64,000 nt of DNA from Ilumatobacteraceae bacterium (GTDB lineage Bacteria > Actinomycetota > Acidimicrobiia > Acidimicrobiales > Ilumatobacteraceae). This document shows, piece by piece, positions 8,785-16,721 of the stretch. The stretch is from assembly GCA_021298195.1 (NCBI GenBank), contig JAJTEQ010000009.1, forward strand, positions 1-64,000, written 5' to 3'. The number at the start of each line of letters is the position of its first letter. Positions within the stretch are counted from its first letter, which is position 1. Under the pieces are notes generated by a model that saw only the letters and a list, made by a program, of their open reading frames with translations, did no database searches and was not told where the DNA came from. The translations under genes were made by a program, and so were the position numbers.

Positions 8785-9456
8785 TCAGAACAAGGTGGGC
8801 GGCGCCGCGCGATCGACGCGCGGAGTGCCGGTCCACGGAACGAAATTGTCCATGAACGCCCACGAGCGTCGGTGGATGGACGACGGCCCGTAACCCTGCA
8901 GCGCCGTGCGGTGCCAATGACACGGGTAACCCTTGTTCGTGTCCAAGCTGTACTGCGGATGATGCTCGGAGAGTTCGCGCATCAAGCGATCACGGGTGAC
9001 CTTGGCCAGGATCGAGGCCGCGGCGATCGACAGCACCGACGTGTCCCCCTTCACGCGCATCTCGACCCGAGGCACCAGCGGCGTCACGAAATCCCAACTT
9101 CCGTCGACCACGGCCGCGTCGGGTCGTACGGCGAGCGAACGCAATGCCCGATCGGTGGCCAACCGTTGCGCCGCGGCCATGCCGAGTTCGTCGCATTCCA
9201 GAGCCGACGCGAAACCCACCGACCACGCGGTGCACCAGGATGCCACGGTGTCGAACATCTTCTCGCGGGTCTTCTCGCTGATCGACTTGGAGTCGCGCAC
9301 ACCGGCCAGGTCGCCGTCGACGGGCAACACCGCCATCCCCACCGCCAACGGTCCGGCCCACGCGCCCTTGCCCACCTCGTCCACGCCGACCACGCACGGG
9401 AATCCCTCGTCGCGCAGCGACCGTTCCAGATCACGGGTCGGTGCGGCCGAGACCAT
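8785..9456 (-). CDS. rnhB: Ribonuclease HII
   Basis: Cleaves RNA in RNA-DNA hybrids, including single misincorporated ribonucleotides. The first acidic pair lies in VVGVDEVGKGAWAGPLAVG and a further active-site Asp in DAAVVDGSWDF; ILAKVTRDRLM and NKGYPCHWH are also typical of RNase HII. Length is 223 aa. The ATG at 9456 overlaps the selD stop by one base (TGATG), so it is coupled to selD. The ORF continues upstream, but only inside selD in another frame, so this start is preferred. Confidence 0.93.
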   Translation of the reverse strand: MVSAAPTRDLERSLRDEGFPCVVGVDEVGKGAWAGPLAVGMAVLPVDGDLAGVRDSKSISEKTREKMFDTVASWCTAWSVGFASALECDELGMAAAQRLATDRALRSLAVRPDAAVVDGSWDFVTPLVPRVEMRVKGDTSVLSIAAASILAKVTRDRLMRELSEHHPQYSLDTNKGYPCHWHRTALQGYGPSSIHRRSWAFMDNFVPWTGTPRVDRAAPPTLF

Positions 9457-10484
9457 CAGACGATGAGCAACTCGGGTTCGCCGTCGACGACCTCGCCGAT
9501 CACGGTGAAGGTGCCCCGCAGTTCGTCGACCGCCTTCGGGTCCACCGCGGCCAACAGGCCGCCCGACGTTTGCGGATCGAACGCGAGAATGTCGAACGCC
9601 GGATCGACGCCCTCGGCCAGTCGCACGTGCGCGCCGACCGCGGTTCTGTTTCGCGCGTCGCCGCCGGTGCGCACCCCGCGCGCCGCGATCTCGCGGGCCC
9701 CCGGGTACAACGGCAGCGACGACGAAGCGATGCGGAACGCACCATGTGAGCGCTCGGCCATCTCCCAACCGTGTCCGGCCAGGGCGTAACCGGTCACGTC
9801 GGTCACCGCGTGCACACCACCGGTCGCGATCAACGCCTCGCTGGCCGCACGGTTCAGCCGACGCATGCCGGCGATGGCGCCGGCCTTCTGCGTTTCGTCG
9901 CCACCGGCCAACACGATGCCGGTGCCCAACGGCTTGGAGAGCATCAGCACGTCGCCCACGCGGGCGCCGCCCTTGGTGAACACTCGATCCGGATGCACCA
10001 CGCCTTGCACGGCCAGGCCGAAGATGGGCTCGGGATTGCGAATGGTGTGTCCGCCGGCGATGGTGCCTCCGGCTTCGGCGACGACCGCGGCGGCGGCGTC
10101 GAAGATGGCCACGATGGCCTCGCGCGGGAAGTGTTCGGGGAACGCCGCCACGTTGATGGCCATCACCACTCGTCCACCCATGGCGAACACGTCGCTGCAG
10201 GCGTTGGCGGCGGCGATGGCCCCGAAGTCGGCGGCATCGTCCACCAGCGGCGGGAAGAAGTCGGTGGTGCTCACCAACGCCACGTCGTCGCTGACGCGAT
10301 ACACCGCGGCGTCGTCAAAGGGAGCCAAGCCGATGATGAGAGCCGGATCCACGGAACGCGGCAACTCGTCGACGAGTCCGGCCAGAAGATCCTTGCCCCA
10401 CTTGGCGGCACAACCGCCGCAACTGGTCCATTCGGTCAGACGCAACGGCGCGCCCTCGTGCATGATCCCCGCGGAGTCGGCCAT
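9456..10484 (-). CDS. selD: Selenide, water dikinase (selenophosphate synthase)
   Basis: Makes selenophosphate from selenide and ATP, the selenium donor for selenocysteine tRNA or 2-selenouridine. The N-terminal active-site segment is SCGGCAAKWGKDLL, with Cys in the catalytic position and the essential Lys after it; it is not itself a selenoprotein. Later come the PurM-like motifs DFFPPLVDD, ANACSDVFAMGG and GGHTIRNPEPIFGLAVQG. Length is 342 aa. TAGGCT lies six bases upstream of the ATG. No selA, selB or selenocysteine tRNA is visible in the window, so the use made of selenophosphate must be read elsewhere in the genome. Confidence 0.95.
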   Translation of the reverse strand: MADSAGIMHEGAPLRLTEWTSCGGCAAKWGKDLLAGLVDELPRSVDPALIIGLAPFDDAAVYRVSDDVALVSTTDFFPPLVDDAADFGAIAAANACSDVFAMGGRVVMAINVAAFPEHFPREAIVAIFDAAAAVVAEAGGTIAGGHTIRNPEPIFGLAVQGVVHPDRVFTKGGARVGDVLMLSKPLGTGIVLAGGDETQKAGAIAGMRRLNRAASEALIATGGVHAVTDVTGYALAGHGWEMAERSHGAFRIASSSLPLYPGAREIAARGVRTGGDARNRTAVGAHVRLAEGVDPAFDILAFDPQTSGGLLAAVDPKAVDELRGTFTVIGEVVDGEPELLIV

Positions 10485-10526
10485 GCGTGAAGCCTAGGGT
10501 CCCACCACGTTGTCTATGGTGAGATC
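10485..10526. promoter_or_regulatory. Divergent leaderless promoters of selD and the MOSC gene
   Basis: Only 42 bases separate the two start codons. On the minus strand TAGGCT stands six bases before the selD ATG. On the plus strand TATGGT stands six bases before the GTG of the MOSC gene. Both transcripts should start at or beside the start codon. Confidence 0.6.
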
Positions 10527-11261
10527 GTGTTGGTCGGCCCGTATCGCTTCACCCTCGAGGACGCCCGCAACACCATTTCCTCCGCGCGCACCATCCTGGA
10601 GCAGATGTCGGAAGGTCGCGAGCAATTGCTGGCCGACGCGAGACGAGATCTCGACCCGTTGCTGAACGATGTCGACGTCGCTCGCCTCGACGCCGGACGG
10701 GCCGGTCAGCTGTTGGAGTCCGTGTGGAGCATCATCCAGTCGGCCACGCCGACATTGCGCGACGCCGGCTCCATCCCTCTCACGAGCCCCGGGATCGTCG
10801 CCAGCCTGAATGCCGGCTCCGGTGGTGTGCCCAAACAGGCGGTGGACCGCGTGGAGGTGGACTTCTCGGGTCTCGTCGGCGACGTGCAGGCCACGCGCAA
10901 ACATCACGGCCGGCCGTTCCAGGCGCTCAGCCTGTGGTCCGCCGAGGTGATCGACGCGCTGAACGCCGAGGGGCACTCGTTGCATCCGGGAGCCGCCGGA
11001 GAGAACATCACGGTCTCCGGAATGGACTGGTCGTTGGTGCGACCCGGAACTCGTCTGCGCATCGGAGACGTCGTGTGCGACGTCTCGTCGTACGCGGTGC
11101 CGTGCAAGCAGCTGGCACACTTGTTCGTCGATCGGGACTTCGGCCGCATTCATCACGATCGTGACCGCGAGAACGGCGAGGCGACGTGTCGGGTCTACGC
11201 CACGGTCATCGAACCGGGCGTGATCCGCACCGGTGACCCCGTCGCACTCGAACCCCTCTGA
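10527..11261 (+). CDS. MOSC-domain protein
   Basis: 244-aa protein whose residues about 95-240 form a MOSC domain, a fold that binds sulfur or the molybdenum cofactor. Typical features are GRPFQALSLWSAEVIDAL, PGAAGENITVSGMDW and the conserved Cys193 in YAVPCKQL. Residues 1-90 are a helical extension that I do not recognise, so it differs from the bare YiiM-like form. It is divergent from selD; a link to sulfur or selenium handling is tempting but unproven. The GTG start is supported by a -10 hexamer six bases upstream. Confidence 0.8.
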   Translation: MLVGPYRFTLEDARNTISSARTILEQMSEGREQLLADARRDLDPLLNDVDVARLDAGRAGQLLESVWSIIQSATPTLRDAGSIPLTSPGIVASLNAGSGGVPKQAVDRVEVDFSGLVGDVQATRKHHGRPFQALSLWSAEVIDALNAEGHSLHPGAAGENITVSGMDWSLVRPGTRLRIGDVVCDVSSYAVPCKQLAHLFVDRDFGRIHHDRDRENGEATCRVYATVIEPGVIRTGDPVALEPL

Positions 11262-11287
11262 CCACCCCTGTTGGGATCGACCGGGGC

Positions 11288-12139
11288 TCAGCCGAGACGG
11301 GCCAGGAGTTCCGCCAACGGTTCCCTGAAATCGCGCGTCGGCGCGTAACCCAGATCGCGCAACGCCTTGTTGTCGAGAACGCTGTTGGCCGGGCGCTTGG
11401 CCGGGCGAGGTGGTTGAAGTTCGGCCGTGGTGATGGGATGCACCATGGACGGATCGCGACCCATCAGTCGCACGATCTCGCGCACGAACTCGAACCAACT
11501 CACCGCACCCTGATTGGTGCCGTGGAAGATGCCGGCCAGACGATCGGTCGCGGCCGTGTGCAACAACGGCGCCAGGTCGGAGGTGAAGGTGGGATGACCG
11601 ATCTGATCGCTCACGAACGACAGGGAGTCCCGTTCCTGGGCCAACTTGTGCACCGTCTTCACCATGTTGTTGCCGTGGAACCCGCACACCCACGACGTGC
11701 GCACCACCGCGGCGCGCGTGCCGATGGCCAACGCCTCGGCCTCTCCGGCCAACTTGGTCGTGCCGTACACGCTCTGCGGGTTCGGGACGTCGGTCTCCAC
11801 GTAGGGCGTCGGCTTCGTGCCGTCGAACACGTAGTCCGTGCTCACGTGAACCAGGTGGGCGTCGATCGCATCGCAGGCCTCGGCCACCCAACGCACCGCC
11901 ACACCATTGGCCGTGAGGGCCTTGTCGGGGTCGTCCTCGCACGCGTCCACCGCGGTCCAGGCCGCGCAATTGATCACCGCGTCGGGGCGAATCTGGGCGA
12001 ACACCTCGTGCACGATCTCGCGCTGCGTGATGTCGACGGTGTCGATGTCGATGCCCACACCCTCGTCGCCCCGGGCCGCGATGACCTGCATCAGCTCCGT
12101 GCCCAGTTGGCCCTTGGCCCCGGTGACGAGGATCTTCAC
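11288..12139 (-). CDS. rfbD: dTDP-4-dehydrorhamnose reductase (RmlD)
   Basis: Last step of dTDP-L-rhamnose synthesis: NAD(P)H reduction of dTDP-4-keto-L-rhamnose. The 283-aa extended-SDR protein starts MKILVTGAKGQLGTEL (nucleotide-binding loop), carries VHVSTDYVFDG and the catalytic YGTTK (YxxxK), followed by RTSWVCG and DQIGHPTF. It is the last gene of the rfbA-rfbC-rfbB-rfbD operon, seven bases after rfbB. Confidence 0.95.
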   Translation of the reverse strand: MKILVTGAKGQLGTELMQVIAARGDEGVGIDIDTVDITQREIVHEVFAQIRPDAVINCAAWTAVDACEDDPDKALTANGVAVRWVAEACDAIDAHLVHVSTDYVFDGTKPTPYVETDVPNPQSVYGTTKLAGEAEALAIGTRAAVVRTSWVCGFHGNNMVKTVHKLAQERDSLSFVSDQIGHPTFTSDLAPLLHTAATDRLAGIFHGTNQGAVSWFEFVREIVRLMGRDPSMVHPITTAELQPPRPAKRPANSVLDNKALRDLGYAPTRDFREPLAELLARLG

Positions 12140-12146
12140 GATCGGC

Positions 12147-13112
12147 TCACAAACCGGCGCGAGCCTTCAGCGGCTCCCACCACGCGCGATTGGCGCGGTA
12201 CCACTCGACGGTCTCGGCCAGGGAGTCCTCGAACGTGCGACCGAGCTTCCAGCCCAACGCCGACACCTTGTCGATGTGCACCGAATAGCGCCGGTCGTGA
12301 CCCAGGCGATCGGCCACGGGCTCGATGAAAGACTCGTCGCGACCGCACAGCTCGATGAGGCGATAGGTGATCTCACGATTCGTGATCTCGTTGTGGGCAC
12401 CGATGTTGTACACCTCGCCCACCACGCCCTTGTGCAGCACCAGATGGGCGGCGATGTTGTGGTCCTCGACGTGGATCCAGTCGCGCACGTTTCCACCGTC
12501 GCCGTACAGCGGCACTTTCTTGCCGTCCAGCAGATTCGTGGTGAACAACGGGATCAGCTTCTCGGGGAACTGATAGGGACCGAAGTTGTTGGAGCAACGC
12601 GTGACCACCACCGGCAGTCCGTAGGTGGTGACGTACGACAGCGCGATCAGATCGCTCGAGGCCTTCGACGCCGAATACGGCGATCGCGGTCCGAGGATGT
12701 CGGTCTCGCGGAACGAGCCCACGTCGATACTGCCGTACACCTCGTCGGTGGAGATGTGCAGGAAGCGCTGCACGCCCACCTGGCGGGCCACGTCGCACAT
12801 GACGTTGGTGCCGTAGGCGTTGGTGCGCACGAACGCGTAGGGGTCGACGATGCTGCGGTCCACGTGGCTCTCGGCGGCGAAGTGCACCACGGCGTCGTGG
12901 CCCTTCATCGCGGCCAGAACCGCGTCGGCGTCGCAGATGTCACCCTGCACGAACCAGCAACGCTTGTCGTCGATGAGATCACGGATGCTCTCGAGGTTGC
13001 CGGCGTACGTGAGCTTGTCGAAGATGGTGACCTGGTCGTCGCTGTTGTTCAACAGCCAACGCACGTAGTTCGAGCCGATGAAACCGGCCGCACCGGTGAC
13101 GAAGAGTTTCAT
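12147..13112 (-). CDS. rfbB: dTDP-glucose 4,6-dehydratase (RmlB)
   Basis: Converts dTDP-glucose to dTDP-4-keto-6-deoxyglucose, the branch point for rhamnose and for amino-deoxyhexoses. The 321-aa protein shows the NAD-binding GAAGFIGSNYVRW, the HFAAESHVDRS motif, the STDEVYGS active-site segment and catalytic YSASK, all typical of RmlB. It sits one base after rfbC. Its product could also feed the FdtA-type isomerase and aminotransferase at 57-58 kb. Confidence 0.95.
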   Translation of the reverse strand: MKLFVTGAAGFIGSNYVRWLLNNSDDQVTIFDKLTYAGNLESIRDLIDDKRCWFVQGDICDADAVLAAMKGHDAVVHFAAESHVDRSIVDPYAFVRTNAYGTNVMCDVARQVGVQRFLHISTDEVYGSIDVGSFRETDILGPRSPYSASKASSDLIALSYVTTYGLPVVVTRCSNNFGPYQFPEKLIPLFTTNLLDGKKVPLYGDGGNVRDWIHVEDHNIAAHLVLHKGVVGEVYNIGAHNEITNREITYRLIELCGRDESFIEPVADRLGHDRRYSVHIDKVSALGWKLGRTFEDSLAETVEWYRANRAWWEPLKARAGL

Positions 13113-13113
13113 G

Positions 13114-13665
13114 TCAGGTCCTCATGGGCCAGTAGGGGCGCCGACCCTCGGGGATGTCGGCGCGCATCGGGTTGGTGCGATCGCGTTCGCTCATGATGGG
13201 CTCGGCCACTCCCCAGTCGGCACCGATCACCGGGTCGTTCCACGCCACGCCCAACTCGTCGGCCGGGTTGTAATAGCCGTCCACCAGATAGGTCATCACC
13301 ACGTCGGTGAGCGCGGAGAAGCCGTGGGCCACGCCGGGCGGGATGTACACACCCATGTGGTTCTCGCCGCTGATCTCGAGCATTTGGGTGGCGCCGTTCG
13401 TCGGACCACCCTCGCGCAGATCGTGCAACACCACGCGGATGGTGCCCACCGGCGCGTACCAGTAGTCCGCTTGGTGCATGTGGTAGTGCAACCCCACCAA
13501 CGCACCCTTTTGCTTGTTGGAGCGGTTGCCCTGCAGCATCTCGCGTCCGTTGGGGAACCATTCACGACGGTACGTCTCGATGAAGAGTCCGCGTTGGTCG
13601 CCGTGAATCGTGGGTTCGACGATCCACACTCCGTCGATGGTCTCGCTGGCGGTCACCTTGGGCAT
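13114..13665 (-). CDS. rfbC: dTDP-4-dehydrorhamnose 3,5-epimerase (RmlC)
   Basis: Cupin-fold epimerase acting on dTDP-4-keto-6-deoxyglucose. The 183-aa protein has DQRGLFIETYRREWF, the catalytic-His strand GALVGLHYHM, and the PPGVAHGFSAL segment. Its sequence is somewhat diverged around YWYAPVGTIRVVLHDLR, but operon position between rfbA and rfbB supports the role. It begins five bases after the rfbA stop. Confidence 0.9.
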   Translation of the reverse strand: MPKVTASETIDGVWIVEPTIHGDQRGLFIETYRREWFPNGREMLQGNRSNKQKGALVGLHYHMHQADYWYAPVGTIRVVLHDLREGGPTNGATQMLEISGENHMGVYIPPGVAHGFSALTDVVMTYLVDGYYNPADELGVAWNDPVIGADWGVAEPIMSERDRTNPMRADIPEGRRPYWPMRT

Positions 13666-13669
13666 GTCG

Positions 13670-14749
13670 TCACTCCGTATCGATCTGGCAATGATCGCCG
13701 ATCATCAGTCGGAGAGCCCGCGGCCGCTTCTGCGAACGGGTCACCTCCGCTTCCTTGCCGATGAGGCTGTCCTCGAGGCGCGGGATGTCGATGATGCGAC
13801 TGCGTTCCATGATGACCGAGTGCTCCACTTCGCTGTTGGTCACCTCGCACCCGTTGCCGATGGCGGTGAACGGGCCGATGAAGCTGTCGATGATGCGCGC
13901 GTCACGACCGATGACCAACGGTCCGCGCAACGACGAATTACGCACCACCGCTCCGGCCTCGATCACCACGCGACCGTCGAGACTGGACGCCTCGTCCACG
14001 TCGCCGTCCACGCGAGGCTCGATGACCTCGAGGAGGAGTCGATTGGCCTCCAACAACGGCGTCAACTTGCCGGTGTCGATCCACCATCCGGTCAGCAGTT
14101 CGCACCGCACGCGACGACCCTGATCGACCAACCATTGGATGGCGTCGGTGATCTCCAGTTCGCCGCGCGGCGACGGAGCGATGGCCCGCACCGCTTCGTT
14201 GATGGTCTTGTCGAACAGGTACACGCCGACGAGCGCCAGATCGGTGGGCGGGTCGGCCGGCTTCTCGATGAGACGGATCACGTTGCCCGCGACGTCCAAT
14301 TCGGCGATGCCGAAGCGATGCGGGTCGGGAACCTGCTTCAACAGAATCTGCGCGGTCGGGGGCTCGGAGCTCTTGCGCGCCGTCTCGAACGCGCGCACGA
14401 AGGCCCCCAGGTCCTGTTCGAGCAAGTTGTCGCCCAGATACATCACGAAGTCGTCGTCGCCCAGGAAGTCGGCGGCGATCAGAACGCAGTGCGCCAGACC
14501 GAGCGGCTGATCCTGCGGGATGAAGGTGATCTTGGCGCCGAACTGCGAACCGTCGCCCAACGCCCCCATCACCTCGGCGCGGGTGTCGCCCACGATCACA
14601 CCGATCTCGGTGATGCCCGCGGACACCATGGCCTCGATGCCGTAGAACAGAATCGGCTTGTTGGCGACCGGCACCAGTTGCTTGGCGCTGGTGTGCGTGA
14701 TGGGGCGCAGGCGCGTTCCGGCACCGCCGGCCAAAATCAGGGCTTTCAT
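13670..14749 (-). CDS. rfbA: Glucose-1-phosphate thymidylyltransferase, long form (RmlA)
   Basis: Makes dTDP-glucose from dTTP and glucose-1-phosphate; first gene of the rhamnose operon. The 359-aa protein is of the long RmlA type: an N-terminal nucleotidyltransferase domain (LILAGGAGTRLRPITHTSAK, YLGDNLLEQDLGAF, LTGWWIDTGK) followed from about residue 240 by a left-handed beta-helix of hexapeptide repeats (VVIEAGAVVRNSSLRGPLVI). The ATG at 14749 has GAGG about ten bases upstream. A 14-bp palindrome lies in its leader. Confidence 0.94.
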   Translation of the reverse strand: MKALILAGGAGTRLRPITHTSAKQLVPVANKPILFYGIEAMVSAGITEIGVIVGDTRAEVMGALGDGSQFGAKITFIPQDQPLGLAHCVLIAADFLGDDDFVMYLGDNLLEQDLGAFVRAFETARKSSEPPTAQILLKQVPDPHRFGIAELDVAGNVIRLIEKPADPPTDLALVGVYLFDKTINEAVRAIAPSPRGELEITDAIQWLVDQGRRVRCELLTGWWIDTGKLTPLLEANRLLLEVIEPRVDGDVDEASSLDGRVVIEAGAVVRNSSLRGPLVIGRDARIIDSFIGPFTAIGNGCEVTNSEVEHSVIMERSRIIDIPRLEDSLIGKEAEVTRSQKRPRALRLMIGDHCQIDTE

Positions 14750-14776
14750 GGGGTCAGGTCCTCGTGTTGGTGGGCA

Positions 14777-14790
14777 TCGACCGCGGTCGA
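14777..14790. promoter_or_regulatory. 14-bp perfect palindrome upstream of the rhamnose operon
   Basis: TCGACCGCGGTCGA is a gap-free perfect palindrome 27 bases upstream of the rfbA ATG and 28 bases from the LCP stop. The lack of a loop argues for a protein-binding operator rather than a terminator. No regulator is assigned. Confidence 0.35.
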
Positions 14791-14818
14791 CCCGACCATT
14801 CTGCCAGTTTCGGTGCGC

Positions 14819-15829
14819 TCATTGGGCGGGAGGGCCCACCACGCCGGCGAAATATCCGAGGTAGTTCGGCGAATCGGCGCCCAACACGAGCACGTCCTTG
14901 CCCTCGATGGTCTCGGGCATCACGGGCAACGAATAGCGAACTACACCGTTACCGGCCAAGGGCTTCAGGAACTCGGCGGTCTGCACCAGGTTGGTGCCGG
15001 GATCCACGCGCAACGAAGCCACCGCAGCGTTCACCAATTCGCTCGTGCGCAACGGGTTCGCCGTCGTCTGCTCGATCGCTTTGTTAATGGCCGCTTGCAT
15101 GAACGCCTGCTGGCGCGCGATGCGACCCAGGTCCGCGCGACCGTCCACCACCCACTCGCCGTTCTGGAACGTCTCGTAGAAACGACTCCGCGCGTACGCC
15201 AGCGACTGCACCGGATCGAGCGTGTAACAACCGGGCTCCGGAACGTTCAGTCCCACGTGCACGTCTCGAGTGGGGAATTCGAAGCACAGGTCCACCCCAC
15301 CCAGGGCCGACACGATCGACTTGAACGAGTTGAAGTCCACCTCGATGTAGTGACCGAGGGGAACGCCGAGGCTCTGCTGGACCGTGGTGACCAGCACGTC
15401 CGCTCCGTACTGATACGCGGTGTTGATCCGATCCTTCCCGTAGCCGGGGATGTCCACCCACAAGTCGCGTGGAATCGACATGATCGACGCGGTTCCGCGT
15501 TCGTTGTCGACGTGCAGGATCATCAAGGTGTCGCTGCGTTGACCCCCGGCGTCGTTCGTGTTTCCAATGCCCCCGTAATCGGGGCTGTTGGGATCGACCC
15601 CCTCGCGAGTGTCGCTTCCGACCAGCAAGTAGTTGACGAAGGGACCCGAGGCGTCCGCCAGCATCCCGTTCAGCTCGCCCACTCGTTCGACGTTGGCTTC
15701 CTGCTGTTTGGTCGCCACCAACAGTCCGGCCGCGGTGAGCACCACGAAAGCCAGCGTGACGGTGATGGTGTTCACCCGGGGCGCGATGGGTCGACGGCGA
15801 CGACGCACCGGAGCCGGGTTCGTCGCCAT
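14819..15829 (-). CDS. LytR-CpsA-Psr family glycopolymer ligase
   Basis: Membrane-anchored phosphotransferase of the family that attaches lipid-linked wall glycopolymers to peptidoglycan. The 336-aa protein has a basic N terminus (RRRRRPIAPR), one membrane helix (residues about 21-42) and an extracellular LCP domain with LLVGSDTREGVDP, QRSDTLMILHVD, SIPRDLWVDIPGYGKDRINT and LAYARSRF. TAGTTT lies six bases upstream of the ATG. Its place directly upstream of rfbA, in the same direction, suggests it ligates a rhamnose-containing glycan; that is inference. Confidence 0.92.
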   Translation of the reverse strand: MATNPAPVRRRRRPIAPRVNTITVTLAFVVLTAAGLLVATKQQEANVERVGELNGMLADASGPFVNYLLVGSDTREGVDPNSPDYGGIGNTNDAGGQRSDTLMILHVDNERGTASIMSIPRDLWVDIPGYGKDRINTAYQYGADVLVTTVQQSLGVPLGHYIEVDFNSFKSIVSALGGVDLCFEFPTRDVHVGLNVPEPGCYTLDPVQSLAYARSRFYETFQNGEWVVDGRADLGRIARQQAFMQAAINKAIEQTTANPLRTSELVNAAVASLRVDPGTNLVQTAEFLKPLAGNGVVRYSLPVMPETIEGKDVLVLGADSPNYLGYFAGVVGPPAQ

Positions 15830-15901
15830 GCACCGAAACTATTCGTTGTCCGCGACGGGAGTCGGTCATACCCCGCTCGTGCAACGTCGAGTCGCGAGCG
15901 G

Positions 15902-16702
15902 TCAGCGAAGGTGAACGACGTCGCCCACGTCGAGACGATGCGTCACACCGCACGAGTCGAGCACGACCAGCCGGCCGTCGTCCTCCACGTCGAGCGCGCG
16001 TCCTTCGACGAATCGATCGTTCGGCAACTCGACGCGCACCTCGCGACCGAGCGAGGACAGGTGCTCGCGATACCGCGCGTGCAGCTGCTCGTCGGACGAT
16101 GCCAGCAGGCCGTCGAGCGACGCGAGCAGTGCCACCAGCACCTGGTCACGATCGACCACCCGCGACGCCACGTTCGTCAGACACACGGCCCCGTCGGGAG
16201 CCCAGCCCACGTTCAGCCCCAACCCGACCACCACGAACGCCGGTCGCGGAGGCGTGCCCTGCGGCGGACCCGCCGACGACAAGATGCCGGCCAACTTCGC
16301 GCCCTCAACCAGCAGGTCGTTGGGCCATTTCAGGTCCGGGGTCACCCCGGCCACCCGTGTGCTGGCCTCGGCCGCGGCCAGAGCCACGGCATGAGTCAGG
16401 GCGTGGGGGTGGTCGGGGACCGTACGAAAAAGCATGCTGACCAGCAGGTTTGCCCCCGTCGGGGCGTCCCAGCGCCGATCCAGACGCCCGCGGCCCGCCG
16501 TTTGGTGGTCGGCCACCAGAACCACCCGGTCGGCCGCCCCCGCTCGGGCGGCGGCCCAAAGATCGTCGTTCGTACTTCCCGTGGAGGCGATCCACCGAAC
16601 ATTCCAGCCACCCGCGACGACCTCCGCAGCGCGAAAAATCTCCCCCGGATGGGACACCCCGGGAAGGTTTGCGTCGTTCGAGGTGGCATTCGGGGTGTCC
16701 AT
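15902..16702 (-). CDS. birA: Biotin-[acetyl-CoA-carboxylase] ligase, HTH-less type
   Basis: Activates biotin as biotinyl-AMP and transfers it to the carboxyl-carrier lysine of biotin enzymes. The core has STGSTNDDLWAAARAG, AGRGRLDRRWDAPTGANLL (biotin-AMP loop) and LKWPNDLLVEGAKLAGIL, with the small C-terminal domain at residues about 220-266. There is no N-terminal winged helix, so it cannot act as a classical BirA repressor. The ATG at 16702 (MDTPNATSN) is chosen because the longer ORF would run into the divergent carboxylase gene. Its likely substrate is the product of that gene, 19 bases away. Confidence 0.92.
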   Translation of the reverse strand: MDTPNATSNDANLPGVSHPGEIFRAAEVVAGGWNVRWIASTGSTNDDLWAAARAGAADRVVLVADHQTAGRGRLDRRWDAPTGANLLVSMLFRTVPDHPHALTHAVALAAAEASTRVAGVTPDLKWPNDLLVEGAKLAGILSSAGPPQGTPPRPAFVVVGLGLNVGWAPDGAVCLTNVASRVVDRDQVLVALLASLDGLLASSDEQLHARYREHLSSLGREVRVELPNDRFVEGRALDVEDDGRLVVLDSCGVTHRLDVGDVVHLR

Positions 16703-16721
16703 CCCGACAACATTGTCACTT
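16703..16721. promoter_or_regulatory. Very short divergent birA/carboxylase promoter region with inverted repeat
   Basis: Only 19 bases separate the ATG of birA from the GTG of the carboxylase gene. They contain GACAA-CA-TTGTC (16706-16717), an inverted repeat with 5-base arms. Weak -10 candidates (CATTGT plus strand, CAATGT minus strand) overlap it, so both transcripts would have almost no leader. A shared operator is possible. Confidence 0.4.
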
